Shown: positions 18,467 through 27,282 of the stretch, piece by piece
How the letters are laid out: every line of letters starts with the position of its first letter
Numbering within the stretch: position 1 is the first letter of the stretch
From: Knoellia koreensis
GTDB taxonomy: Bacteria; Actinomycetota; Actinomycetes; Actinomycetales; Dermatophilaceae
DNA: 64,000 nt
Assembly: GCF_013041615.1 (NCBI RefSeq)
Contig: NZ_JABEPQ010000002.1
Span: 434,001 to 498,000 of the forward strand
Direction: 5' to 3'
Made by a program: the position numbers and the translations under genes
Notes under the pieces: model-generated
The model's database searches: none
Seen by the model: only the letters and a program-made list of their open reading frames with translations
What the model was told of the DNA's origin: nothing

Positions 18467-20188
18467 GTGACGACCGACTCCAACGCCACCGCCCCTCGCC
18501 CTGCCACCGACGTCGACCGCATCGCCGACGACTTCTTCGCCAAGCTGGTCGAGCTCAGCCCGATCACGGCCACCTACCTCGGCATCCCGGGCCACGAGGA
18601 GGACCTCGACGACTTCTCCCCCGCAGGCCACGACGCCCAGTCCCAGCTGCGCCGTGACACCCTCGAGCAGCTCGACCGCGCCACCCCGACCGACGACATC
18701 GACCGCGTGACGATTGCAGCCATGCGCGAGCGGCTCGGCCTCGCCGAGGAGGTGCACGCCGCCGGGCTCGACGAGATGAGCCTCAACGTCATCGCCTCAC
18801 CGCTGCAGGAGATCCGCGGCACCTTCGACCTCATGGCCACGGCCACCGACGAGGACTGGGGCGTCATCGCCCGCCGCCTCGCCAAGGTCCCGACCGCGCT
18901 GGAGCAGTGGAAGGAGAGCCTGCTCGCCGCCGCCGAGCGCGGTGACGTCGCCCCACGCCGCCAGGTCGAGGCCTGCATCAAGCAGTGCGAGGACCTCACC
19001 GCCGACGACGGCTACTTCGCCACCCTCGTCGAGGACGCGCGCCTGTCCGACGGCAATGACCCGGGTGAGCTGTCGGAGGCGTCGCGCGCCGCGCTCGCCG
19101 AGGCGGCCGGCCAGGCATCCGAGGCGTATGCCGCGTTGGGCGCCTGGCTGCGCGAGAACCTCCTCGACCGGGCCCCGGAGGCGGACGCGTGCGGGCGCGA
19201 GCGCTACCAGCTGTGGTCGCGCGACTTCCTCGGCGCCGAGGTCGACCTCGAGGAGACCTACCGGTGGGGCATGCAGGAGGTCGACCGCATCACCGCGGAG
19301 ATGGAGCAGGTCGCCGAGCAAATCAAGCCGGGCGCGACCGTCAAAGAGGCCATCGCCGCCCTCAACGACGACCCGGCATACCAGCTGCACGGCACCGACG
19401 AGCTCAAGGCGTGGATGCAGGAACGGGCCGACGAGGTGATCACCAACCTCGGCAAGGACGACTTCGACATCCCCGCCCCGGTGCGCACCATCGAGTGCCT
19501 CATCGCGCCGACCCAGACCGGTGGCATCTACTACACCGGCCCCTCCGAGGACTTCTCGCGACCGGGCCGCATGTGGTGGTCGGTGCCCAAGGGCGTCACC
19601 GAGTTCGGCACGTGGAAGGAGCTCACGACCGTCTACCACGAGGGCGTCCCCGGGCATCACCTCCAGGTCGCGCAGACCGTGTTCCGGTCCGAGCTGCTCA
19701 ACAAGTGGCGGCGGATGGCGGCGTGGACCTCGGGTCACGGTGAGGGCTGGGCCCTCTACGCGGAGCGGCTCATGGAGGAGCTCGGCTACATGGACGACCC
19801 GGGCAACCGGATGGGCCTGCTCGACAGCCAGTCACTGCGCGCCGCCCGCGTCGTGATCGACATCGGCGTGCACTGCGGTTTCGAGGCGCCCGAGGAGGTC
19901 GGCGGCGGGGAGTGGACCTACGACAAGGCGTGGACCTACCTCAACGCCCACGCCAACCAGGGCGAGGAGTGGCTGCGGTTCGAGCTCGACCGCTACCTCG
20001 GCTGGCCGGGTCAGGCGCCGTCCTACAAGATCGGCGAGCGGCTCTGGATGCAGCTGCGCGACCAGGTGCGCGAGCAGCAGGGAGATGCGTTCTCCCTCAA
20101 GGACTTCCACCGTCGCGCGCTCGACATCGGTGGGGTCGGGCTCGACACCCTGCGGGCCGCCGTCCTCGGCGAGCTCGCCGACGCCTGA
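18467..20188 (+). CDS. DUF885 family metallopeptidase-like protein
   Basis: 573 residues from GTG 18467, which follows a TACGTT hexamer at leaderless spacing. The zinc-binding motif is 'TTVYHEGVPGHHLQVAQ' (HExxxH-H variant typical of DUF885), with downstream 'GHGEGWALYAERLMEELGY' providing the further acidic ligand, and the C-terminal 'PGQAPSYKIGERLWMQLRDQ' block. No signal peptide is seen, so it should act in the cytoplasm. DUF885 proteins are putative oligopeptidases with poorly known substrates. Followed by a perfect 15-bp-stem terminator. Confidence 0.87.
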   Translation: MTTDSNATAPRPATDVDRIADDFFAKLVELSPITATYLGIPGHEEDLDDFSPAGHDAQSQLRRDTLEQLDRATPTDDIDRVTIAAMRERLGLAEEVHAAGLDEMSLNVIASPLQEIRGTFDLMATATDEDWGVIARRLAKVPTALEQWKESLLAAAERGDVAPRRQVEACIKQCEDLTADDGYFATLVEDARLSDGNDPGELSEASRAALAEAAGQASEAYAALGAWLRENLLDRAPEADACGRERYQLWSRDFLGAEVDLEETYRWGMQEVDRITAEMEQVAEQIKPGATVKEAIAALNDDPAYQLHGTDELKAWMQERADEVITNLGKDDFDIPAPVRTIECLIAPTQTGGIYYTGPSEDFSRPGRMWWSVPKGVTEFGTWKELTTVYHEGVPGHHLQVAQTVFRSELLNKWRRMAAWTSGHGEGWALYAERLMEELGYMDDPGNRMGLLDSQSLRAARVVIDIGVHCGFEAPEEVGGGEWTYDKAWTYLNAHANQGEEWLRFELDRYLGWPGQAPSYKIGERLWMQLRDQVREQQGDAFSLKDFHRRALDIGGVGLDTLRAAVLGELADA

Positions 20189-20209
20189 CCCGTCACCTGG
20201 GGCGCAACC

Positions 20210-20244
20210 GGCGCCGGGGCGAGGGCTGACCTCGCCCCGGCGCC
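20210..20244 (+). terminator. Perfect 15-bp hairpin after the DUF885 gene
   Basis: Arms 20210-20224 and 20230-20244 (GGCGCCGGGGCGAGG and its complement) pair perfectly around the five-base loop GCTGA, 22 bp past the stop. There is no T run, as expected for actinobacterial hairpin terminators. Confidence 0.75.
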
Positions 20245-20266
20245 GCTGCTTTGCGAGGATGCGTCC

Positions 20267-22162
20267 GTGGAAACTGCCGGCGCGATCGTCGCCATCGTCG
20301 CCACGGTCATCCTGGTGGCCGGGCTCGCCCAGCGGGCGCGCATCGCCGCTCCCCTCGCGCTGCTCGTCGTGGGTGTGCTCGTCAGCTACGTCCCGTTCGT
20401 CACCGAGCCCGAGCTGAGCTCCGAGGTCGTGCTCCTCGGGTTGTTGCCGCCGCTGTTGTATGCCGCGGCGATCCGGACCTCGCTCGTGGACTTCCGCGCC
20501 AACTGGAGCGTGATCCTCGCCCTGTCGGTTGGGTTGGTGCTGTTCACCGCGCTCGGCGTCGGCCTCGTGGTGTGGAAGCTGCTCGACGTGCCGTTCTCGG
20601 TCGCCTTCGCGCTCGGCGCGATCGTCGCGCCGCCGGACGCGGTCGCGGCAACATCCATCGGCCGCCGGATCGGCCTGCCGCGGCGGATCGTCACGATCCT
20701 CGAGGGCGAGTCGCTGGTCAACGACGCCACGGCGCTGGTGTCGCTGCGCACGGCGATCGCCGCCATCCCCCTCGTGGGGGCCACCGCGGGCGGGCACGCC
20801 GAGGCGGTGACGTTCGGCTCGGTGGGCCTCGACTTCGTCCGCGCCGTCGTCGTCGGTGTGGGGGTCGGCCTCGTCGTCGCGATGGTGATCATTGCCCTGC
20901 GCAAGCGGATCACCGACGCCGTCCTCGACACCTCGCTATCGTTCATCGTCCCCTATCTCGCCTACCTGCCCGCCGAGCACTGGCACGGCTCGGGTGTCCT
21001 GGCCGTCGTCGTCGCGGGCCTGCTCATCGGGCACAAGGCACCCGTCGTGCAGACGGCGTCGTCACGCCTCGGCGAGCGGATCAACTGGGCCACGATCCAG
21101 TTCATCCTCGAGAACGTCGTGTTCCTCATGCTGGGCCTGCAGATGCGCCGCCTCGTCGAGGACGCCAGCGACAGCGGCCCCGGATGGGCCCGCCTCATCA
21201 CGGTCTGCCTCGTCGTCCTCGTCACGGTCATCCTGCTGCGCCCGGTGTACGTCTTCCCGTTCAAGTGGCTCCAGCACCGGTTCCTCGCGGACGAGGGTCG
21301 CTTCCGACCGGCCGCGGCCGCGATCATCTCGTGGGCGGGCATGCGCGGCGTGGTCACCCTGGCAGCGGCCTTCACCCTCCCCGCGGAGACACCGCAGCGC
21401 GCCACCCTCGTCCTAGCGGCCATGACCGTGACCGTGGGAACCCTTCTGCTGCAAGGACTTTCGCTGCCTGCAGTCGCCCGCGCCCTTGACGTCCGCGGTC
21501 CGGACCCGCGCGAGGACTCCCTCCAGGAGGCGACCATCCTCCAGGCCTCGGTGGGCGCCGGCCTCAAGGCCCTCGATGCCGAGCCCGACAAGGACCCCGA
21601 CACCGTCGCGCTGCTTCGCGACCGTGCCGACAACCGCACCAACATCGTCTGGGAACGGCTGGGGCAGGGACGCGACGACGCAGCGGAGACTCCCAGCGCG
21701 GCATACCGTCGCTTGCGCCTGGTCATGCTCGACGCCGAGCGCGGCGAGCTGTTGCGGATCCGCGACTCGGGCACGGTCGACCAGGAGGTGCTCTCGCGCG
21801 TCCTCGGCCAGCTCGACATCGAGGAGTCGATGCTCGACCGCATCGACGAGCGCGATGCGGAGGTCGCCGACCGCCCGCTGTTGCCGCCCGACCAGCACAC
21901 CGACGAGTGCGAGCATCTCGCCGCCTCGCACGAGAAGCTGGCACCCCCGCGGACCCCACAGGGCTGTGAGGAGTGCCTCGCGATGGGCGACACGTGGGTG
22001 CACCTGCGGTTGTGCATGCAGTGCGGCCACGTCGGCTGCTGCGACTCCTCGCCGAACAGGCACGCGAGCGCGCACTTCCGCGAGACCGGTCACCCGGTGA
22101 TGCGCAGCTTCGAGCCGGGCGAGGCCTGGCGGTGGTGCTTCGTCGACGAGCAGCTCGGCTGA
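20267..22162 (+). CDS. CPA1 Na+/H+ antiporter with C-terminal UBP-type zinc finger
   Basis: 631 residues. About residues 1-400 form a 12-helix CPA1 exchanger, with ion-binding motifs 'ALGAIVAPPDAVAATSIGR' and 'ILEGESLVNDATALVSLRTA' (ND pair) and 'SWAGMRGVVTLAAAFTLP'. A cytoplasmic helical region (about 410-540) leads to a zf-UBP domain (about 545-631) with zinc ligands in 'CEHLAASHEK', 'GCEECLAMGDTWVHLRLCMQ', 'CGHVGCCDSSPNRHASAHF' and 'TGHPVM'. The exchanger extrudes Na+ for H+; the zinc finger probably regulates it. Bacteria lack ubiquitin, so its ligand is unknown. GTG start follows GAGGAT at leaderless spacing. Confidence 0.9.
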   Translation: METAGAIVAIVATVILVAGLAQRARIAAPLALLVVGVLVSYVPFVTEPELSSEVVLLGLLPPLLYAAAIRTSLVDFRANWSVILALSVGLVLFTALGVGLVVWKLLDVPFSVAFALGAIVAPPDAVAATSIGRRIGLPRRIVTILEGESLVNDATALVSLRTAIAAIPLVGATAGGHAEAVTFGSVGLDFVRAVVVGVGVGLVVAMVIIALRKRITDAVLDTSLSFIVPYLAYLPAEHWHGSGVLAVVVAGLLIGHKAPVVQTASSRLGERINWATIQFILENVVFLMLGLQMRRLVEDASDSGPGWARLITVCLVVLVTVILLRPVYVFPFKWLQHRFLADEGRFRPAAAAIISWAGMRGVVTLAAAFTLPAETPQRATLVLAAMTVTVGTLLLQGLSLPAVARALDVRGPDPREDSLQEATILQASVGAGLKALDAEPDKDPDTVALLRDRADNRTNIVWERLGQGRDDAAETPSAAYRRLRLVMLDAERGELLRIRDSGTVDQEVLSRVLGQLDIEESMLDRIDERDAEVADRPLLPPDQHTDECEHLAASHEKLAPPRTPQGCEECLAMGDTWVHLRLCMQCGHVGCCDSSPNRHASAHFRETGHPVMRSFEPGEAWRWCFVDEQLG

Positions 22163-22244
22163 GCCTGCGCCCCCGGCGGGCAGGTATGCCGCGGACGCGC
22201 CTCCCGCTGCCCCGTCACCGGACGCTCGTGGCAGGCTGGCCCGC

Positions 22245-22883
22245 GTGACCGTGCCACTCGTCCTCGCCTCCGCCTCTCCCGCCCGCAAGAAGCTGCTCCA
22301 CGCCGCCGGGGTGGATCCCAGCGTCGTGGTGAGCTCTGTCGACGAGGCCGCGGTCGAGGCTTCGGCGCGCGACCAGTACGGCGAGCTCGAACCCGCCGAC
22401 GTGGCGCTGCTGCTCGCCCGGGCCAAGGCGGAGGACGTCGCCGGACAGGTGGGCAACGCCCTGGTGCTCGGCTGCGACTCGGTGCTCGAGCTGGACGGCG
22501 AGGTGCACGGCAAGCCAGCGGGTGCCGAGCAGGCGCTCGAGCGGTGGCAGCGGATGCGCGGCTCGACGGGCGTGCTGCACACGGGACACTGGCTCGTCGA
22601 CGCCCGCGAGGAGGGGTCGGGCGCGACCCTCGGCGCGACCGCGTCGACGCTCGTGCGGTTCGGCAACCCGACCGATGCCGACCTCGAGGCGTACATCGCG
22701 ACCGGTGAGCCGATGCGGGTCGCCGGCGCGTTCACCCTCGACGGTCTCGGTGGGCCGTTCGTCGACGGCATCGACGGCGACCCGAGCAACGTCGTGGGCC
22801 TGTCCCTGCCGCTGCTGCGCGGCCTGGTCGCCGAGCTGGGGCTCGGCTGGCACGACCTGCGCGCACCCGGCATACCCACCTGA
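22245..22883 (+). CDS. maf: Maf family nucleotide pyrophosphatase
   Basis: 212 residues with Maf signatures 'PLVLASASPARKKLLHAAGV', 'VLGCDSVLELDGEVHGKPAG' and 'AYIATGEPMRVAGAFTLDGL'. Maf proteins hydrolyse noncanonical or methylated NTPs and are linked to septation arrest and housecleaning. The 'ASPARKKLL' form and catalytic Asp are intact. GTG 22245 follows CAGGCT by seven bases. Stands alone between the antiporter and a convergent transporter, followed by a small hairpin. Confidence 0.9.
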   Translation: MTVPLVLASASPARKKLLHAAGVDPSVVVSSVDEAAVEASARDQYGELEPADVALLLARAKAEDVAGQVGNALVLGCDSVLELDGEVHGKPAGAEQALERWQRMRGSTGVLHTGHWLVDAREEGSGATLGATASTLVRFGNPTDADLEAYIATGEPMRVAGAFTLDGLGGPFVDGIDGDPSNVVGLSLPLLRGLVAELGLGWHDLRAPGIPT

Positions 22884-22904
22884 CGCCACACTCCGTGTGG
22901 GCGT
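22883..22904. terminator. Short hairpin between convergent maf and MFS genes
   Basis: ACGCCACAC and GTGTGGGCGT pair with one bulged base around a short loop immediately after the maf stop, in a 28-bp gap between converging genes. Modest stem, so terminator function is only probable. Confidence 0.5.
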
Positions 22905-22911
22905 GCGTGCG

Positions 22912-24258
22912 CTATGGAGCAGCGTCACCCACACGACTCGGTGAGCGCAGCGCCACTGCGAGCACACCCGCCGCGACCATCGCCGCACCGACGACCCACA
23001 GGCCCGTCTTCTGGCTGCCGGTGAGGTCGGCGAGCCAGCCGGTGATGTAGGGCGCGGCGAAACCGGCGGTGTTGCCGACGGAGTTGACCAGGGCGATGCC
23101 GCTCGCCGCGGCGGCCCCCGTGAGGAACGCGGTCGGCAGCGCCCAGAACGTCGGCAGTGCACACATGACGCCCACCGCGCAGACGGTCACGGCGACCATT
23201 GCTGTCACCGGGCTGCCGAGGTAGAGCGCCACGGGGATGGCGGCCCCACCGATGATGGCGGGCAGCGCGACGTGCCACGTGCGCTCACCGGTGCGGTCGC
23301 CATGGCGAGCCCACAGGAGCATCGCGACTGCGCCCACGGCATACGGGATGGCATTGATGAGCCCGCGCTCGAGGAGCGTGTAGCTCGTCCCGAACTGCTT
23401 CTCGAAGCCCTTGATGATGGTCGGGAGGAAGAAGCCGAGGGCGTAGAGGCCGTAGACGATCCCGAAGTAGACGAAGGCGAGCGCCCACACCCGCGGCCGC
23501 GTCAGGGACTGACGGATCGACACGTGGTAGCGCGCCTTCTCGGCATCGTCCTCGTCGAGCGCGCGCACCAGGGCGTCGCGTTCGTCGTCGGGCAGCCACG
23601 CAGCATCCTGCGGCCGGTCGGTGAGGAAGAACCACGTGACGACACCGAGCAGGATGGCGGGGATGCCCTCGAAGAGGAACATCGTGCGCCACCCGCTCAT
23701 GCCGAACAGCCCGTGGCCGTAGTCGATCAACAGCGACGACAGCGGCGCGCCGATGGCCGACGACAACGGGATCGCAGCCATGAAGAGCGCCGTCATGCGG
23801 GCCCGGTCGCGCTGCGGGAACCAGAAGGTCAGGTAGAGGATGATGCCTGGGAAGAAGCCAGCCTCGGCCACGCCCAGCAGGAAGCGCAGTGCCACCAGCC
23901 AACCGGCGTTCGGCACGAAAGCCATTGCGGCAGCAACGATTCCCCATGTCACGAGGATGCGGGCGATCCACCGGCGCGCCCCGAACCGGTGCAGTGCCAT
24001 GTTGCTCGGCACCTCCAGCAGCAGGTAGCCGATGAAGAACACCCCAGCCGCGAACCCGAACGCCTTCGCGGTGAGGCCGAGCTCGTCGTTCATGCCGTTC
24101 GGGCCGGCGAAGCCGATGTTGGTGCGGTCGAGGTAGTTGACGAGGTAGAGCAGCGCGAGGAAGGGCGTGAGCCTGCGCGCGACTCGTCTGGTGGCGCGGG
24201 CCAACGTCGCGTCGTGACTGTCGTATGCCGCGTGGTCGCCTGCCGTCGTCGTGGCCAT
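22912..24258 (-). CDS. MFS transporter, anion:cation symporter (ACS) family
   Basis: 448 residues and 12 predicted helices from ATG 24258, preceded by GAGGAG. ACS-family blocks are 'LTPFLALLYLVNYLDRTNIG', 'FGFAAGVFFIGYLLLEVPSN', 'RFLLGVAEAGFFPGIILYLT', and 'PLSSAIGAPLSSLLIDYGHG'. Relatives import organic acids such as phthalates, tartrate, hexuronates or 4-hydroxyphenylacetate by proton symport. No catabolic genes adjoin it, so the substrate is open. Divergent from the small membrane protein/regulator pair across 140 bp. Confidence 0.9.
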   Translation of the reverse strand: MATTTAGDHAAYDSHDATLARATRRVARRLTPFLALLYLVNYLDRTNIGFAGPNGMNDELGLTAKAFGFAAGVFFIGYLLLEVPSNMALHRFGARRWIARILVTWGIVAAAMAFVPNAGWLVALRFLLGVAEAGFFPGIILYLTFWFPQRDRARMTALFMAAIPLSSAIGAPLSSLLIDYGHGLFGMSGWRTMFLFEGIPAILLGVVTWFFLTDRPQDAAWLPDDERDALVRALDEDDAEKARYHVSIRQSLTRPRVWALAFVYFGIVYGLYALGFFLPTIIKGFEKQFGTSYTLLERGLINAIPYAVGAVAMLLWARHGDRTGERTWHVALPAIIGGAAIPVALYLGSPVTAMVAVTVCAVGVMCALPTFWALPTAFLTGAAAASGIALVNSVGNTAGFAAPYITGWLADLTGSQKTGLWVVGAAMVAAGVLAVALRSPSRVGDAAP

Positions 24259-24355
24259 CGGGTGCTCCTCGTGTCGTCGTCGGCCCCGGGCAGCCTTGCA
24301 CAGCACCTGCCTGATCGCCCGTTGTGGGGCGGTCCGTCGCGCCTCCCGTTACGGG

Positions 24356-24398
24356 AAGTACTTGACATGATGGAAAGTACTTTCGTAGAGTCCTCGCC
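24356..24398 (+). promoter_or_regulatory. Promoter with two AAGTACTT palindromes
   Basis: TTGACA (24362-24367) and TAGAGT (24386-24391) are spaced by 18 bp; transcription would begin at about the ATG at 24399, i.e. leaderless. The palindrome AAGTACTT occurs at 24356-24363, overlapping the -35 box, and within AAAGTACTTT at 24374-24383 in the spacer. Centres are 19 bp apart, close to two helical turns, fitting an operator for a dimeric winged-helix repressor, most simply the regulator encoded two genes downstream. Confidence 0.65.
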
Positions 24399-24860
24399 AT
24401 GGACCACATGACTTCACAGCAGGCCAAGGCCCAGCTCGCCGCAGCGCAGGCGACAGAGGTCACCACCACCCACGACCGCCGCGTGCACGGGCTGGCGACA
24501 GCCGGGTTCGGCGTGGCGATGGGCGCCTATGTCGCGGTGCAGCGAGTCGTGGACGGCACCAGCGCCGAGACACCGCTACTTGCCGTCTACGCCATCGCCC
24601 TGCTCGGCCTCGTCACCTGGCAGACCCGGGCGGCCCGCAGCGTGCCGCGCTCCTCGCGACTGGTCGGCTACGTCGGGCTCGCCGGGTCGTTCGTGCTCAT
24701 GATGGCAACCATCATGTGGCTCAACATCCGTGGCACCGGACGGCTCGGCGGCGTCGAGGGCCAGCCGGAGTCGTGGGGCGTCCTGCTCCTCGCCGGAGTC
24801 GTCATCGCCCTGCCGATGCTGGTCGCCGGGGTGCGCATCCTGCGCGGCGGCACCCGGTGA
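24399..24860 (+). CDS. Small integral membrane protein of unknown function
   Basis: 153 residues. A polar N-terminus (about 1-30, Ala/Gln-rich) precedes four predicted helices, including 'LLAVYAIALLGLVTW', 'YVGLAGSFVLMMATIMWLNI' and 'WGVLLLAGVVIALPMLVAGV'. I do not recognise a functional family. The stop overlaps the start of the downstream regulator by four bases, a gene pair repeated in many actinobacteria where a small multipass membrane protein precedes a PF13601-type regulator. Transcribed from the TTGACA/TAGAGT promoter just upstream, probably leaderless. Confidence 0.75.
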   Translation: MDHMTSQQAKAQLAAAQATEVTTTHDRRVHGLATAGFGVAMGAYVAVQRVVDGTSAETPLLAVYAIALLGLVTWQTRAARSVPRSSRLVGYVGLAGSFVLMMATIMWLNIRGTGRLGGVEGQPESWGVLLLAGVVIALPMLVAGVRILRGGTR

Positions 24861-25183
24861 CCGCACCCACGCAGCCCGCGGGCAGCACCAGCGGGCACGC
24901 GCGGCACCAGCTGGACGAGGTCATCCACGCACCCGTGCGGTTCAGCATCGTGGCAGCCCTCGCCAGCGCCGACGAGGCCGAGTTCGCAGCGGTTCGCGAT
25001 GCCGTCGAGGTGTCGGACTCCGTTCTCTCCAAACAGGTCTCGACGCTCGAGGCGGCCGGCTACGTCAAGGTCCGCAAGGGCTACGTCGGCAAGCGCCCAC
25101 GCACCTGGCTCAAGCTCACGCGAGCCGGCCGCGCGGCATACGACAAGCACCTCGCCGCCCTGCGCGCCATCGCCGGCGCCTGA
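24857..25183 (+). CDS. Winged-helix transcriptional regulator (PF13601/MarR-like)
   Basis: 108 residues from GTG 24857. It shows a compact winged helix: 'LDEVIHAPVRFSIVAALASA', recognition region 'VSDSVLSKQVSTLEAAGYVK' and wing 'RKGYVGKRPRTWLKLTRAGR'. This is the single-domain DNA-binding type often encoded beside a membrane protein. It probably represses its own operon through the AAGTACTT palindromes near 24.36 kb; that link is inferred. Last gene before the CRISPR island; an imperfect long hairpin follows the stop. Confidence 0.83.
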   Translation: MTAPTQPAGSTSGHARHQLDEVIHAPVRFSIVAALASADEAEFAAVRDAVEVSDSVLSKQVSTLEAAGYVKVRKGYVGKRPRTWLKLTRAGRAAYDKHLAALRAIAGA

Positions 25184-25199
25184 CGCACTTCGCCCGTTC

Positions 25200-25280
25200 G
25201 AGGTAATTGGCTACCGCATGATGGTCTGTCTTCGGAAGTCCCTTCAGAAGTCAGACCCGATGCTGGTCGCCGATTACCTC
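25200..25280. other. Long imperfect hairpin element
   Basis: Nested inverted repeats: outer GAGGTAATTGGC/GCCGATTACCTC (one mismatch), inner GGTCTGTCTTC/GAAGTCAGACC (one mismatch), giving an interrupted stem of about 36 bp over 81 bases. It starts 17 bases after the regulator stop, so it may terminate that transcript, but its size and AT content also suit a MITE-like relic or structured RNA at the island border. Confidence 0.5.
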
Positions 25281-25293
25281 AAACCGGCGACTC

Positions 25294-25353
25294 TCAGACG
25301 GGGGGTATGCCGCGGCGCTTGGCGGAGAAGTGGCGGTCACGCCCGCGGGCGTA
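25294..25353 (-). repeat. Left direct repeat of the CRISPR island (copied 3' end of a carboxyltransferase gene)
   Basis: Sixty bases matching 36277-36336 at 58 positions. It encodes the last 19 codons and stop of the carboxyltransferase gene at 36277-37899, ending in the residues SAKRRGIPPV. Both mismatches are synonymous, so this copy derives from a functional allele. Homology stops at the stop codon on one side and about a Tyr codon on the other. It behaves like an attachment-site or recombination duplication. From 25354 to 25428 I see nothing recognisable. Confidence 0.85.
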
Positions 25354-25428
25354 ACCAACTCGGCGGGGCCCACAACATGCACAGTGACGTCAGGCAAAGC
25401 TCGCTGCTCCTGGGACTCGGACTCCACC

Positions 25429-27282
25429 GGATGATCCCCGCGCTCGCGGGGACAACCCGGTGCCCGGCTCGGGCGCGGTGCCGGTCGGGGGATGATCCCC
25501 GCGCTCGCGGGGACGACACGTTCGGCCCCCGCCAGTCCGAGCGTGGCACGGGATCATCCCCGCGCTCGCGGGGACGACAACCGCAGCGGGATCTGCGACC
25601 AGCCGTCACGCGGATGATCCCCGCGCTCGCGGGGACGACATGCTCATCGTCGGCGCCGTCGCCGTCAGCAACGGATGATCCCCGCGCTCGCGGGGACGAC
25701 GGCCTGTCCGTCCTCGCCAGCCAGTTCGTGCTCGGATGATCCCCGCGCTCGCGGGGACGACACCCGGACCGTGCCGACGGTGAGGTGACCTTCGGATGAT
25801 CCCCGCGCTCGCGGGGACGACAAACCCTTCACCCACGACACGAGCTCCCCGAGCGGATGATCCCCGCGCTCGCGGGGACGACCGTGCGCGAGCGCTGGTC
25901 ACCGACCTCGCATGGGGATGATCCCCGCGCTCGCGGGGACGACCGCCCCGACGGGGTCGGCGCCACGGACGACGAGGGATGATCCCCGCGCTCGCGGGGA
26001 CGACGTGGACTGGCAGTCGCGACGCCGCGCAGAGAAGGGATGATCCCCGCGCTCGCGGGGACGACCGCTCGTCCTGGATGAACTGGACCGGCTTGCGCGG
26101 ATGATCCCCACGCTCGCGGGGACGACCTCACCCTCACCCGCGACGCGGACGACAAGCGGGGATGATCCCCGCGCTCGCGGGGACGACTCGGTGGCCGAGA
26201 ACTGGCTGTCCGCGCCGAGCGGATGATCCCCGCGCTCGCGGGGACGACATGACGCCGCGCCCGGCCCTGGTGCGCTGGTGCGGATGATCCCCGCGCTCGC
26301 GGGGACGACACGTCCAAGGCCGACGTCGGACCGGGCAAGTTCGGATGCCCGCGCTCGCGGGGACGACTCGTCGTAGGCGATGTCGTCGAGCCAGTACGTG
26401 GGATGATCCCCGCGCTCGCGGGGACGACCTCACCAACCACGGCCAGCAGAAGGCCGCCATCGGATGATACCCGCGCTCGCGGGGACGACTCGATCTCGTG
26501 CTCCGCGGCTTCGTGCAACGCCGGATGATCCCCGCGCTCGCGGGGACGACGCCTGCCCGTCGGGGCAGGTGTAGGTGCCGGGCGGATGATCCCCGCGCTC
26601 GCGGGGACGACATCGGGGGCACATCGGCCATCGGTCAGGCGCCCGGATGATCCCCGCGCTCGCGGGGACGACGGGTACAGGGCAGCCCACGCTTCGAGCA
26701 GCGACGGATGATCCCCGCGCTCGCGGGGACGACCACTCGATGCGCGGGTGGGTGAGGCCGTACTCCGGATGATCCCCGCGCTCGCGGGGACGACCACTCG
26801 ATGCGCGGGTGGGTGAGGCCGTACTCCGGATGATCCCCGCGCTCGCGGGGACGACTTCCTCCAGAGCAAGGGCTACAACCCGACGCACGGATGATCCCCG
26901 CGCTCGCGGGGACGACGGCACCCCTGTTCAACCGCCCGTCGAGGCCGACGGATGATCCCCGCGCTCGCGGGGACGACTGCACGGTCACCGGCACCTCCTG
27001 GCCGGGAGGCGGATGATCCCCGCGCTCGCGGGGACGACCTCTTCGACGAGCGCCCACAGGGCGGCGGCGGCGGATGATCCCCGCGCTCGCGGGGACGACT
27101 TCTGCACTTCGGCGAGGATCGCGTCGAGGGTCGGATGATCCCCGCGCTCGCGGGGACGACTACGCCTCGGTGGTGGTGCCGAGAGGCCAGCGCGGATGAT
27201 CCCCGCGCTTGCGGGGACGACGGAAGCAGACGTGCTCGATCAGCACCACGTCCTGGATGATCCCCGCGCTCGCGGGGATCAC
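25429..27282 (-). CRISPR. Type I-E CRISPR array, 31 repeats and 30 spacers
   Basis: The 28-bp repeat contains the palindrome ATCCCCGCGCTCGCGGGGA; spacers are mostly 33 bp (61-bp period). Read on the minus strand the repeat has the E. coli-like polarity (GTCGTCCCCGCG to GGGGATCATCC), co-oriented with the cas genes. Repeat starts run from 25429 to 27255. Variants: 25429 (GACAAC end), 25551 (GGATCATCC), 26099 (CCCCACGC), 26343 (three bases lost), 26462 (GATACC), 27194 (GCTTGC), 27255 (GATCAC end). The unit beginning at 26706 is duplicated at 26767 with an identical spacer. No AT-rich leader separates the array from cas2. Confidence 0.97.
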
